From Spirochaetales bacterium (GTDB lineage Bacteria; Spirochaetota; Spirochaetia; DSM-16054; Sediminispirochaetaceae), in NCBI GenBank assembly GCA_021767325.1, contig JAASTM010000112.1, positions 1-7,186 on the forward strand: a stretch of 7,186 nucleotides of DNA, read 5' to 3'. A program made the position numbers and the translations under genes. The stretch's first letter is position 1. Each line of letters opens with the position of its first letter. Below the pieces are notes generated by a model that was not told the DNA's origin, did not search any database, and was given only the letters and a program-made list of their open reading frames with translations. This document shows positions 1 through 6,882 of the stretch, one piece after another.

Positions 1-998
1 CCTGTTTCGGCATCAAAAACTTGATACGAAAGCTCTACCGGTCGCCCGTCCGGAGTAATAATTTCGACCTGCAAACCCCCGTAGTCTGGTTCAACGATAG
101 TGCGGTATCCAGGTCTGATTTCTACCGATCTCTGCAGCTTGAGCTGACTGTTTCCCGAACCGTAACGAATGGTATAACGTCCGGGTTCCAGCTCGACCGG
201 GGTTCCAAACCGCCCCCACTGCGGTTCGCGGCCTTTTCCGATTATCTGGTACAAAGGCTGTTCACGATCGCTGAACACTCCCGGCAACAGCAGCTGCCCG
301 TCGGTCGTATCCGTCTCATCAAGACTTTCAAATTGGTTCTGCCGTACTCCGACTGATTTTTCAGAGCCCGTGTATCGGCCGAAATGGGCCGATATTTCGG
401 CGGCAAATTGATCGGTATAAGATAGGATGGCCTCATTGACTACCTGCACAAAGGAGTCCAGATTGCTATCGTATACCGCAATCCGCCGTTCGATTTCCGT
501 AGTCACTACATTGCTGCCGTCCAAGGTTCGCAAATCGAAGCGCATGTTCAGCAGCGCGGTTGAGCTGCCCTCCCCGTACAAAAATTCAATAGTAGTAACC
601 GTAGGGATTAGTTCGTAGTCGGGCCGGCTATAGGGGAAATCCAGCCGGATGATGTCGAATAAATCATAGGCTTTCAAGCGAGTACTGATAAGTTCGGCGA
701 CCTTCTCTTCCAGGTCATTGGCCCATAGGTGGTTCTCGAGGTAGGATATCCGCGGTCCGAAATGGCGCATCACAATTTGGTTGCGTTTATAGGTTCTCGA
801 GATAGAGGCGGGCTGAACCCATACACTGGCATCGATCGGTTCACTCTGAATTAACTCCGGCTGTTCGCTGTTCGGATCGTACTGCAGGGTGTAATAGTAC
901 TTTTCCTGAGGTGGAGCCGATACGCAGCTGCTCAGGCCGCTTAACAGTGCTAACAGCAGAATACCCAGTACACCGAACTTGAATAATTTTTGCACCAT
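1..998 (-). CDS. PqiC-like ABC transport auxiliary lipoprotein (partial, C-terminus beyond left edge)
   Basis: I translated this frame by hand: it starts at ATG 998 and stays open to the window edge (332 codons, no stop). The N-terminus MVQKLFKFGVLGILL is a basic, hydrophobic lipoprotein signal, and the lipobox L-S-S-C places the acylated cysteine at residue 25. Residues about 34-207 (from YYYTLQYDP onward, with VWVQPASISRTY and NDLEEKVAELISTRLKAY) look like the ABC_trans_aux/DUF330 fold of PqiC, a periplasm-facing lipoprotein that partners MCE transport proteins. The visible protein is far longer than PqiC (about 187 aa): residues about 210-332 add a linker and a beta-rich region with LEPGRYTIRYG, VEIRPGY and TPDGRPVELSYQVFDAET, like a PEGA or carboxypeptidase-regulatory-type repeat. 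An AAGG ribosome site (1007-1010) overlaps the stop of the MCE gene 10 bp upstream, so the two are probably translationally coupled. The start and lipoprotein nature are firm; the family assignment is moderate and the extension's role is unknown. Confidence 0.8.
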   Translation of the reverse strand, partial: MVQKLFKFGVLGILLLALLSGLSSCVSAPPQEKYYYTLQYDPNSEQPELIQSEPIDASVWVQPASISRTYKRNQIVMRHFGPRISYLENHLWANDLEEKVAELISTRLKAYDLFDIIRLDFPYSRPDYELIPTVTTIEFLYGEGSSTALLNMRFDLRTLDGSNVVTTEIERRIAVYDSNLDSFVQVVNEAILSYTDQFAAEISAHFGRYTGSEKSVGVRQNQFESLDETDTTDGQLLLPGVFSDREQPLYQIIGKGREPQWGRFGTPVELEPGRYTIRYGSGNSQLKLQRSVEIRPGYRTIVEPDYGGLQVEIITPDGRPVELSYQVFDAET

Positions 999-1008
999 TT
1001 TGCCTGCC

Positions 1009-2043
1009 TTAGAACTCAATTAAACGTGATGGATCTTCACTGATTATCCGTGAAAACTCATTTAGATTCTTCAACGCTTCGTTCAGGGTTTTGATTGCGT
1101 CGACGATATCCCGGCTGCTTTTCAACACCGTCATATCTATCAACTGCGAGGTTCTATCCGTCTGTTCGAGGATACTCTTAATCTCCGCCAATATATCGCC
1201 GGTTTCCGCCAGCATCTGCTGGGTGGCCTCGCCCTTCATCATTTCAGTAAACTCCGCCAGATTGGCGGTTATTTGGTCTATTCGTTCAGGCCGCACAACT
1301 TCGCGCATGTCATCGACCATCTGCTGTGCCGATTCGCTTACTTCAACCGCGTTGTTGAGAATGGTGTCGAGCCGCTCACCCTCGATTTTGCCCCGCAGTA
1401 CCTCCGTGCTGCGGCGGATATCCTCGCCGGCACTGCGGAGATCCGTGGTTATCACTTCGGTATTTGCGATCACGGTGGTGAGTTTGTCACTGTTCTGTTC
1501 GATAAAGTAGTCGGTATTGGCCAGAATATCGCTGACTGCCTGCTGATTAGCGCTACTGGCAAAGTTGTTCAGATTATTCAGCAGCAGTTCCACTTTGTCG
1601 GCGATAATCTGGGCCTCTCCGGTAATATCGGCTATAGCCGAACTGCCGGTTTCGATGAAGCCGCCCGGCTCCAGATCCTCAGAGCGGTTGGTTCCACCGG
1701 TCAATTCAATCTGCTTGAGGCCGGTAATACCCATCATCACCAGGTTCGCCTTCATATCCTCCTTGATAGGTGTGTCCTTATCCACACTGATGGTTACGAT
1801 TACGTGGCCGATATCTTCCGAGCTCACCTCTATACTTTTGACTTCGCCGATATTTATGCCGTTGTATTTTACATTTCCGCCTACCTCCAGTCCGTTTACC
1901 GAGGTATCTTCAAAGCGGATGAAATAGATTTTCTTTTCCTGGAAAAGAGTCGGACCGAAGGAGATGAAGAAGAGAGCGGCAATGAGGAATATGCCGATAA
2001 AAAAGAAGATGCCTACTCTCACTTTTTGTTCTCGCGTTATCAT
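1009..2043 (-). CDS. MlaD/MCE family lipid-transport substrate-binding protein
   Basis: This is a single-MCE-domain protein, expected to be anchored in the inner membrane and to carry lipids across the periplasm as part of an Mla-type ABC system. It has one N-terminal membrane helix (about residues 10-30, VGIFFFIGIFLIAALFF) and an MCE domain (about 39-118) with the family pattern GLEVGGNVKYNGINIGEV and GITGLKQIELTGG. A long, polar, mostly helical tail follows (about 130-344), rich in N, D, E, Q and S and with heptad-like spacing. At 344 aa it is much longer than E. coli MlaD (183 aa); the tail probably forms a coiled-coil or tube extension. The start is uncertain: ATG 2043 gives MITREQKVRVG, the usual MCE beginning, while GTG 2061 adds six residues. 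Neither has a clear Shine-Dalgarno site. The PqiC-like lipoprotein follows in the same direction, but the permease and ATPase genes that usually precede a mlaD are absent. The bound lipid cannot be told from sequence. Confidence 0.9.
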   Translation of the reverse strand: MITREQKVRVGIFFFIGIFLIAALFFISFGPTLFQEKKIYFIRFEDTSVNGLEVGGNVKYNGINIGEVKSIEVSSEDIGHVIVTISVDKDTPIKEDMKANLVMMGITGLKQIELTGGTNRSEDLEPGGFIETGSSAIADITGEAQIIADKVELLLNNLNNFASSANQQAVSDILANTDYFIEQNSDKLTTVIANTEVITTDLRSAGEDIRRSTEVLRGKIEGERLDTILNNAVEVSESAQQMVDDMREVVRPERIDQITANLAEFTEMMKGEATQQMLAETGDILAEIKSILEQTDRTSQLIDMTVLKSSRDIVDAIKTLNEALKNLNEFSRIISEDPSRLIEF

Positions 2044-2134
2044 ATCTAAGGTATAAACCACTTTTATTCACGTCGCAAGGTAAAACCTGAAATTATTATG
2101 CGTGCCGAAAGGTGCGGGGACAGTTTAGGAGACT

Positions 2135-2140
2135 ATTGTA
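2135..2140 (-). promoter_or_regulatory. possible -10 element for the MCE/lipoprotein genes
   Basis: On the minus strand this reads TACAAT (5 of 6 to the sigma-70 -10 consensus), about 90 bp upstream of the MCE start. The only -35-like hexamer, GTGAAA, lies 19 bp upstream, which is weak in match and long in spacing. The gap of about 160 bp after the kinase gene makes a separate promoter plausible, but this is a weak call. Confidence 0.2.
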
Positions 2141-2203
2141 CGCCTCATAGAGCTGCTCATTTCACTGTTGTAAGTTACGAGCCGGTCGGTTTGCAGATGT
2201 GAG

Positions 2204-4321
2204 CTACTGCAAAAATCCCGTCTCGACTGGAAAGCGGATGGTAAATGTTGTAAAGGGGCGTCGCTCTAAGTCCAGGCTTCCCTCTAATTGTTGTACGAGG
2301 ATGGACACCAGCTGCAGACCCGATGTGTCCGCATTCTCTATTTCAATATCATCGGGAAACGGATTGCCGCTATTAGAAAGGGTAAGGTTGTGGCTATGTT
2401 CAGTTTTGTTTTCTGTTAAGCCCACAAAAAATCGTGGTTTTTCTTCGGAGTTGAAGCCGTATTTGACTGCATTTGTGGCTATCTCGTTTATTATTAACCC
2501 CAGTGCAATCGCGGTTTTTGTGGAAATAACTACACTTTCGATTGAATTTATTATCTGCACTTTTCTGTCGGTGGTGGAGGCAAACAGTGTTTCCAAAAGC
2601 TCTTGAAAGTACTCTTTTACCTCGATTCTGTTGATCTCTTTGTACTGCTGGAGTTTTTCATGTACCAAACGAATGGCATCTATTCTGTGCTTTAGGTCGC
2701 TTAGATCGTCTTCAATCTCCGCATCTTTCAAGCTTATAAGCGAGGAGACCATTAAGAGGTTGTTTTTTATCCGGTGGTTGAGCTCTCGCATGAGAAAATC
2801 CTTTTCGTTCAGGGTATTTCGAAGGTTTCTTTCTGTCTGTTTGCTATTTGTGATGTCCATTGCGGTAAAGGTAACCCCTTGGGAGATATCTGCCGGGTGA
2901 ATGGGGGATGATGCCAGCAGCACTTCGATAATAGACCCGTCTTTTTTCTGCCAGCGGGTTTCTACGCTTCCGCTGCCCTGCTTATCTATTTGCCGGTATT
3001 TCTCTGAACCGACGTATTCGAAATCTTCTTGAGAGGCATAGAAAATCCTTGCTGGTTCTCCTACCAGCTCTTCGCGGCTGTATCCGGTCATAGCACACAA
3101 TTTTTCGTTTACTTCGATGATCTTTCGCTCTTTACGGCCCTGAACCACTCCTATACCGGTAGGTGCGGCTTTTAGAATGCTTGCAATTTTGTCCCGACTC
3201 TCTTTTAACTCCGCTTCTACCTTTTTCTGTTCCGTGAGATCCCGGCTAATAATGAGTGCGGCTGGGGCATCATTAAATGTAATCGGTATGGAAGTCGATT
3301 CACAGCAGAGGGTTTTCCCTTCCTTGCACACGAAATCCATTTCAACCGGAGGATTTTTAAGGCCGGCATGGATATTTTGCATTCGCTCGTGGATTCTGCC
3401 TTGCGAGGCTTTAGAAATGGTTTGCTCTATAGGAGTTTCAACCAGCTCTTGGGCAGAGGCGTAGTTCAAGAGCTCCGCTGCGCTGGGATTGCTGTAGACA
3501 TATTTTCCGTCCTGCGCTACGAGTATGGGCACCGGTGCTGACCGCAACAGAAGATCGTACTGCTCCCGCTGGCGAGTGAGCTCTGCCTGCATGAGCTTAG
3601 AGACGGTGATATCCTGGGCATGGGTAACGAAATGCAGCGGTTCTCCCTCGGCATTGCGAAGAAGCATGGTGTTGATGTCAGCCCAGACTATATCTCCATC
3701 TTTGCTGATATAGCGCTTAGTGAAGCGGCTGTGGTCAGAATTCCCCGCGAGCATAGCTTCCAGGTGAGCGATACTCAGTTCGATATCGTCCGGGTAGGTG
3801 AGTTGAACAAAATTGAGCGAGAAGATTTCTTCTATAGAATATCCGAGCATTGCGGCGAAAGCCTCATTGACTTGTAGAAGTTCGCCGGAAGGGGCGGTAA
3901 GGGCCATTCCCAGTGAGGCGTATTCAAAGGCTTTCCGGAATTTATCCTCGCTCTCCCATAGACGGAATGCCATTCTGATGGACGCGAGCATAACTGTTTC
4001 ACCGGAATTCTTAACGATGTAACCGTAGGAGGTAATGCCTTCGGTCTTTTCCACTACTTCTGGCTCGGTGTGCGAGCTGAGAAATACAACCGGCAGGTCG
4101 TGCTGCGCGAGGATTTTTTCGGCCGCCTCCGTACCGTCAATGCCTTGGCCGAGATCGATGTCCATGAGGATGAGTGAAATAGAAGGATCGGCGGCAACCG
4201 CCTCGAGAGACTTCTCACCGCTGTGTACGATACTCACCTCGAACCCGTGCTTTTCCAGCATCCGGGCTTCGGACAGAGCGATAAGCGCCTCGTCTTCTAC
4301 TAATAGGATTTTTTTGGACAC
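2204..4321 (-). CDS. Receiver-PAS-PAS-PAS hybrid sensor histidine kinase (HisKA_2 type)
   Basis: This 705-aa protein is soluble, with no signal peptide or membrane helix. Domain order: a receiver at about 3-119, with acidic pair E9/D10, phospho-acceptor D54 (LILMD), S82/S83 and K104; PAS1 at about 123-248; PAS2 at about 252-372; PAS3 at about 376-500; a HisKA_2 dimerisation/phosphotransfer domain with ELNHRIKNNL, phospho-histidine H516; and a HATPase_c domain with N-box INEIATNAVKYGF (N617) and glycine box TSGLQLV. It should sense a cytosolic signal through its PAS domains, autophosphorylate at H516 and receive input from another kinase at D54. The start chosen is GTG 4321: it follows AGGTGG, begins exactly at the receiver (SKKILLVEDE), and lies just downstream of a promoter-like element. 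The ATP lid reads LSNSGNPFPDD, with Asn650 where many kinases have the D-box Asp. PAS2 has three cysteines close together (C332, C339, C340). No partner response regulator is adjacent, so the output is unknown. Confidence 0.93.
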   Translation of the reverse strand: MSKKILLVEDEALIALSEARMLEKHGFEVSIVHSGEKSLEAVAADPSISLILMDIDLGQGIDGTEAAEKILAQHDLPVVFLSSHTEPEVVEKTEGITSYGYIVKNSGETVMLASIRMAFRLWESEDKFRKAFEYASLGMALTAPSGELLQVNEAFAAMLGYSIEEIFSLNFVQLTYPDDIELSIAHLEAMLAGNSDHSRFTKRYISKDGDIVWADINTMLLRNAEGEPLHFVTHAQDITVSKLMQAELTRQREQYDLLLRSAPVPILVAQDGKYVYSNPSAAELLNYASAQELVETPIEQTISKASQGRIHERMQNIHAGLKNPPVEMDFVCKEGKTLCCESTSIPITFNDAPAALIISRDLTEQKKVEAELKESRDKIASILKAAPTGIGVVQGRKERKIIEVNEKLCAMTGYSREELVGEPARIFYASQEDFEYVGSEKYRQIDKQGSGSVETRWQKKDGSIIEVLLASSPIHPADISQGVTFTAMDITNSKQTERNLRNTLNEKDFLMRELNHRIKNNLLMVSSLISLKDAEIEDDLSDLKHRIDAIRLVHEKLQQYKEINRIEVKEYFQELLETLFASTTDRKVQIINSIESVVISTKTAIALGLIINEIATNAVKYGFNSEEKPRFFVGLTENKTEHSHNLTLSNSGNPFPDDIEIENADTSGLQLVSILVQQLEGSLDLERRPFTTFTIRFPVETGFLQ

Positions 4322-4324
4322 GAT

Positions 4325-4330
4325 CCACCT
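4325..4330 (-). promoter_or_regulatory. Ribosome binding site AGGTGG deciding the GTG start of the kinase
   Basis: The minus strand reads AGGTGG, then ATC, then GTG at 4321. No other start codon in this frame near the receiver domain has a comparable site, and the only upstream in-frame candidate (TTG 4387) falls inside the probable -35 element. The 3-nt spacing is short, though pairing with only AGGT would give 5 nt. Confidence 0.6.
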
Positions 4331-4358
4331 GCTTCTTTCATGTACACGAACACTATCA

Positions 4359-4387
4359 ATTTTAAGGCCATTGGTTGCGACTCGCAA
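4359..4387 (-). promoter_or_regulatory. Probable sigma-70-type promoter of the kinase gene
   Basis: On the minus strand this reads TTGCGA (-35, 4387-4382; 4 of 6), a 17-bp spacer, then TAAAAT (-10, 4364-4359; 5 of 6). Initiation would fall near 4352, giving a leader of about 30 nt before GTG 4321. Spacing and match are good for an unverified promoter. Confidence 0.45.
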
Positions 4388-4394
4388 GACAAAG

Positions 4395-4438
4395 AGTGTG
4401 GTTTATTTCCCGGCGTGGCGGCCTGTGGCCGACACACT
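4395..4438. promoter_or_regulatory. Nested inverted repeats between divergent promoters (candidate operator)
   Basis: The outer arms are AGTGTG (4395-4400) and CACACT (4433-4438). Inside lies a perfect 5-bp inverted repeat around a 3-bp centre, CGGCC-TGT-GGCCG (4419-4431). It sits between the -35 elements of the kinase promoter and the regulator promoter, a natural place for a dimeric helix-turn-helix protein to control both sides. The outer arms are not placed symmetrically around the inner one (18 bp against 1 bp), so they may not belong together. The operator role is inference. Confidence 0.35.
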
Positions 4439-4440
4439 GC

Positions 4441-4469
4441 TTGCAAGAGCTTCAAATACCCTCTACTAT
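4441..4469 (+). promoter_or_regulatory. Possible promoter of the regulator-synthetase operon
   Basis: TTGCAA (4441-4446; 4 of 6), a 17-bp spacer and TACTAT (4464-4469; 4 of 6). Initiation would fall at about 4476-4477, on the start codon itself, implying a leaderless message. That fits the lack of a clear Shine-Dalgarno site (only GAG at 4471-4473), but both hexamers are weak. Confidence 0.3.
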
Positions 4470-4476
4470 CGAGCGC

Positions 4477-5055
4477 ATGGACAATGCGAACACTATTGGT
4501 ACAAAGATCAAGCAGACCCGCGAACAGCGGGATATTTCGGTTGAGCGTTTGGCTGAGCTAAGCAGCGTCAGCGCTCAGATGATTGAACAGCTTGAGGCGG
4601 GCAGTCTGGCCCCGTCGCTGGCGCCCCTGCTCAAAATTGCCCGGGCCCTGGGGGTGCGGCTGGGGACCTTTCTCGACGATGCCCCCGGCCAGGGGCCGGT
4701 AATGGTAACCGGCGGAAAGAGCGACAAGATTATCCGCTTTTCTGGCAACAAGACTGCCTCCGACAGCAGCAGTCTCGACTTCTTTTCGCTGGCCGCCGAA
4801 AAGAAGGACCGCCATATGGAGCCTTTCGTCATTACCGTGCGGCCCGGCGAAGAGAAGGAGCTGAACCTCTCCGAGCACGAGGGCGAGGAGTTTATCTATG
4901 TGCTGGACGGTTCGATCCGGGTGCACTACGGTAAAGAGATTTACAATTTGAACGCCAGCGATAGTATCTATTACGACTCGGTGGTTCCGCACTACGTGCA
5001 TACCGTCGGCTCCGAAGAGGCGCGCATCCTGGCGGTTATCTACACACCCATGTAA
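4477..5055 (+). CDS. XRE-family transcriptional regulator with C-terminal cupin sensor domain
   Basis: A 192-aa DNA-binding regulator. Residues about 7-68 form an XRE/HTH_3 domain ([20 protein letters not shown], then [14 protein letters not shown] as the recognition region, then [10 protein letters not shown]). Residues about 115-190 form a cupin_2 barrel, with motif 1 around H134-E-G-E-E138 ([15 protein letters not shown]) and motif 2 around DS-VVPH172 with H175. The first cupin motif has one histidine rather than the usual H-x-H pair, so metal binding is uncertain; the barrel may bind a small organic ligand instead. The total length is typical of HTH-cupin regulators. ATG 4477 is chosen because it directly precedes the HTH domain; a longer reading from TTG 4375 adds 34 residues with no domain. 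The acyl-CoA synthetase gene begins 17 bp after the stop, so the regulator most likely controls its own operon in response to that enzyme's substrate or product. That ligand is inferred, not seen. Confidence 0.92.
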   Translation: MDNANTIGTKIKQTREQRDISVERLAELSSVSAQMIEQLEAGSLAPSLAPLLKIARALGVRLGTFLDDAPGQGPVMVTGGKSDKIIRFSGNKTASDSSSLDFFSLAAEKKDRHMEPFVITVRPGEEKELNLSEHEGEEFIYVLDGSIRVHYGKEIYNLNASDSIYYDSVVPHYVHTVGSEEARILAVIYTPM

Positions 5056-5072
5056 GCGGGGCAGGCAGTTGT

Positions 5073-6719
5073 ATGTTGAATTCTAGCGAAACAATAAACC
5101 GATTCTTTGAAAAGCAGGTGGCTGCGAACCCGCAGCAGGACTTTGTGGTGTACCCGGACCGGGGATTGCGCTGGTCCTACGGTGAGTTCAACCGCCGCGT
5201 GGATGATCTGGCCCGCGGGCTGTTGTCCATCGGCATCGAACCGGGCGACCACGTGGGCATCTGGGCGCGGAATGTGCCCGACTGGCTGACATTCATGTTC
5301 GCTACGGCGAAAATCGGGGCGGTGCTGGTGACGGTGAACACCTCCTACAAGTCGCACGAACTGGCCTATGTACTGAAGCAGTCGGATATGAAAGCCCTGG
5401 CCCTGGTGGACCGCTACCGCGATGTGGACTACATCTCCACTATCTACGAGTTGGTCCCGGAGCTGCGCAGTGACCCGCGGGGCCACCTGAACAGCAGCGA
5501 GTATCCCTTTCTGAAGAGTGTCATTTACGTGGGACAGGAGAAGCACCGGGGTATGTACAACACCAACGAGCTGATGCTGCTGGGGGCCCACTCCGACAGC
5601 GAACAGCTCGATTCGCTGCGCGATTCGATTGACTGCAACGATGTGGTGAACATGCAGTACACCTCCGGAACTACCGGCTTTCCCAAGGGGGTGATGCTGA
5701 CCCACAGTAATATCCTCATCAACGGCTGGAGCATCGGGGAGCGGCAGAAATTTACCAGCCGCGACCGCCTCTGCCTGCCGGTGCCGCTGTTCCACTGTTT
5801 CGGGATAGTGCTGGGGGTGCTGGCGGTGCTCACCCACGGCGGCACTCTGGTGATGCTGGAGGAGTTCGACCCGCTGCGGGTACTGGCGGCGGTGCAGAAA
5901 GAGAAGTGCACCGCCCTATACGGGGTGCCGACCATGTTCATCGCCGAGCTGAACCATCCAATGTTCGATATGTTCGACTTGTCCTCGCTGCGCACCGGCA
6001 TTATGGCCGGCTCGCCCTGCCCGGAGGATGTGATGCGGCGGGTGATCAACGACATGCACTGCAGCGAGATGACGATTGCCTACGGCCTAACTGAGGCGTC
6101 TCCTGTATTTACCCAAACCAGTGTGGACGACACGGTGGAGCGCCGGGTATCCACCGTCGGCACCAAGCTGCCGGGCATCGAGGTGAAGATTAATGATCCC
6201 GAAGACGGGCATGAAGTTGCCGCCGGCGAGCAGGGCGAGATCTGCTGCCGCGGTTACAACGTGATGAAAGGCTATTACAAGATGCCCGATGCCACCGCCA
6301 AAACCATCGACGGGGAGGGCTGGCTGCACACCGGTGACCTGGCGACGGTGGACGAGGACGGCTATTACAAGATCACCGGCCGCATCAAGGACATGATCAT
6401 CCGGGGAGGTGAGAACATCTATCCGCGGGAGATAGAAGAGTTTATCTACACTATTCCCGGCGTCAGCGACGTGCAGGTGGTCGGGGTGCCGGATAAAAGG
6501 TACGGCGAGGTAGTCGGAGCCTTTATTATCCGCACGCCGGACAGTGACCTCAGCGAAGCGGATGTGCGCGACTACTCCCTGCAGAAGATGGCCCGCTACA
6601 AAGCCCCGAAGCACGTCTTTTTCGTGGACCAGTTTCCCCTGACCGCCAGCGGTAAAATTCGGAAGTTCAAGCTGCGCGAGATGGCCGGAGAAATGGCCGC
6701 CGAAACGGAGGAGACTTAA
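5073..6719 (+). CDS. AMP-binding acyl-CoA synthetase (fatty-acid--CoA ligase family)
   Basis: A 548-aa enzyme of the ANL (adenylate-forming) superfamily. It should activate a carboxylate with ATP to an acyl-AMP and then form the CoA thioester in the cytoplasm. Visible motifs in order: phosphate-binding loop [11 protein letters not shown] (196-206), PVPLFHCFG (237-244), AYGLTEASP (336-344), GWLHTGDL with ribose-binding D422, hinge and C-terminal region [20 protein letters not shown] (432-451), and catalytic lysine K528 in [10 protein letters not shown]. All core residues are intact and the length matches medium- or long-chain acyl-CoA synthetases such as Bacillus YngI (about 549 aa). The acyl chain cannot be read with confidence. 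ATG 5073 has a purine-rich stretch (GGGGCAGG, 5058-5065) at good spacing. The gene follows the HTH-cupin regulator by 17 bp and is probably co-transcribed and controlled by it. GC content is clearly higher than in the kinase and MCE genes to the left. Confidence 0.95.
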   Translation: MLNSSETINRFFEKQVAANPQQDFVVYPDRGLRWSYGEFNRRVDDLARGLLSIGIEPGDHVGIWARNVPDWLTFMFATAKIGAVLVTVNTSYKSHELAYVLKQSDMKALALVDRYRDVDYISTIYELVPELRSDPRGHLNSSEYPFLKSVIYVGQEKHRGMYNTNELMLLGAHSDSEQLDSLRDSIDCNDVVNMQYTSGTTGFPKGVMLTHSNILINGWSIGERQKFTSRDRLCLPVPLFHCFGIVLGVLAVLTHGGTLVMLEEFDPLRVLAAVQKEKCTALYGVPTMFIAELNHPMFDMFDLSSLRTGIMAGSPCPEDVMRRVINDMHCSEMTIAYGLTEASPVFTQTSVDDTVERRVSTVGTKLPGIEVKINDPEDGHEVAAGEQGEICCRGYNVMKGYYKMPDATAKTIDGEGWLHTGDLATVDEDGYYKITGRIKDMIIRGGENIYPREIEEFIYTIPGVSDVQVVGVPDKRYGEVVGAFIIRTPDSDLSEADVRDYSLQKMARYKAPKHVFFVDQFPLTASGKIRKFKLREMAGEMAAETEET

Positions 6720-6790
6720 GAGGAGGGGCCGGGTAGAGTTTGCCGTACGGTGGTAAAAACGGAGTCCCCGCGGATGAGGAAGTGAAATAA

Positions 6791-6844
6791 ACCACGGATG
6801 TATGGGTGTGCGCACGGGGCCGAGACCACAGATGGTCGCGGATG
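6791..6844 (+). repeat. Degenerate ACCACRGATG intergenic repeat
   Basis: ACCACGGATG (6791-6800) recurs as ACCACAGATG (6825-6834), 34 bp apart, and the second copy runs on into GTCGCGGATG (6835-6844). This resembles degenerate forms of the ACCACAGATG/ACACGGATG-type intergenic repeats found dispersed in various bacterial genomes. The second copy also forms a small hairpin, GACCA-CAGA-TGGTC (6824-6837). With two copies in one window, dispersal through the genome is only a suspicion. Confidence 0.35.
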
Positions 6845-6846
6845 TG

Positions 6847-6868
6847 CCCGGCAGGTATCCGGGGTTTT
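6847..6868 (+). terminator. Weak intrinsic terminator after the acyl-CoA synthetase gene
   Basis: CCCGG (6847-6851) pairs with CCGGG (6859-6863) around a 7-nt loop, followed by G and TTTT (6865-6868). It lies about 130 bp after the synthetase stop and just before the end of the convergent toxin gene. The stem is short and the T-run is only four, so termination would be modest; it has no T-run on the minus strand. Confidence 0.4.
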
Positions 6869-6882
6869 AAAACTCGCCCTTG

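Larger units (their letters stand above)
6720..6882. other. Convergent intergenic region with several short palindromes
   Basis: No coding frame is credible here. Besides the repeat and terminator listed separately, it contains the perfect 8-bp palindromes CCGTACGG (6743-6750) and GTGCGCAC (6808-6815), and TTTTAAAA (6865-6872). It separates the synthetase from the convergent toxin gene. Confidence 0.5.

Noticed and set aside
21..356. Plus-strand open frames at 21-356 and 427-618
   Set aside because: Both lie opposite the lipoprotein gene, whose signal peptide, lipobox and continuous 332-codon frame are the better explanation.
1273..2049. Plus-strand open frame of 258 codons opposite the MCE gene
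   Set aside because: The minus-strand frame has an unmistakable MCE domain; the plus frame has no recognisable features.
2101..2116. Hairpin CGTGCC-GAAA-GGTGCG between the kinase and MCE genes
   Set aside because: It pairs well only as plus-strand RNA and needs two G-U pairs, while both neighbours are transcribed from the minus strand; there is no T-run, so it is not a terminator.
4322..4387. N-terminal extension of the kinase from TTG 4387 (22 extra residues)
   Set aside because: The TTG lies within the probable -35 hexamer, the added residues match no domain, and GTG 4321 has a ribosome site directly before the receiver domain.
4375..4476. 34-residue extension of the HTH-cupin regulator from TTG 4375
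   Set aside because: The extension has no domain character, overlaps the divergent control region, and ATG 4477 places the HTH at the usual distance from the N-terminus.
5040..5837. Minus-strand open frame of 265 codons under the acyl-CoA synthetase
   Set aside because: It is the reverse-strand shadow of a clearly conserved GC-rich gene, with His/Gln/Val-rich composition and no domain. The same holds for the minus-strand frames at 5525-6055, 6087-6815 and 4558-5001.
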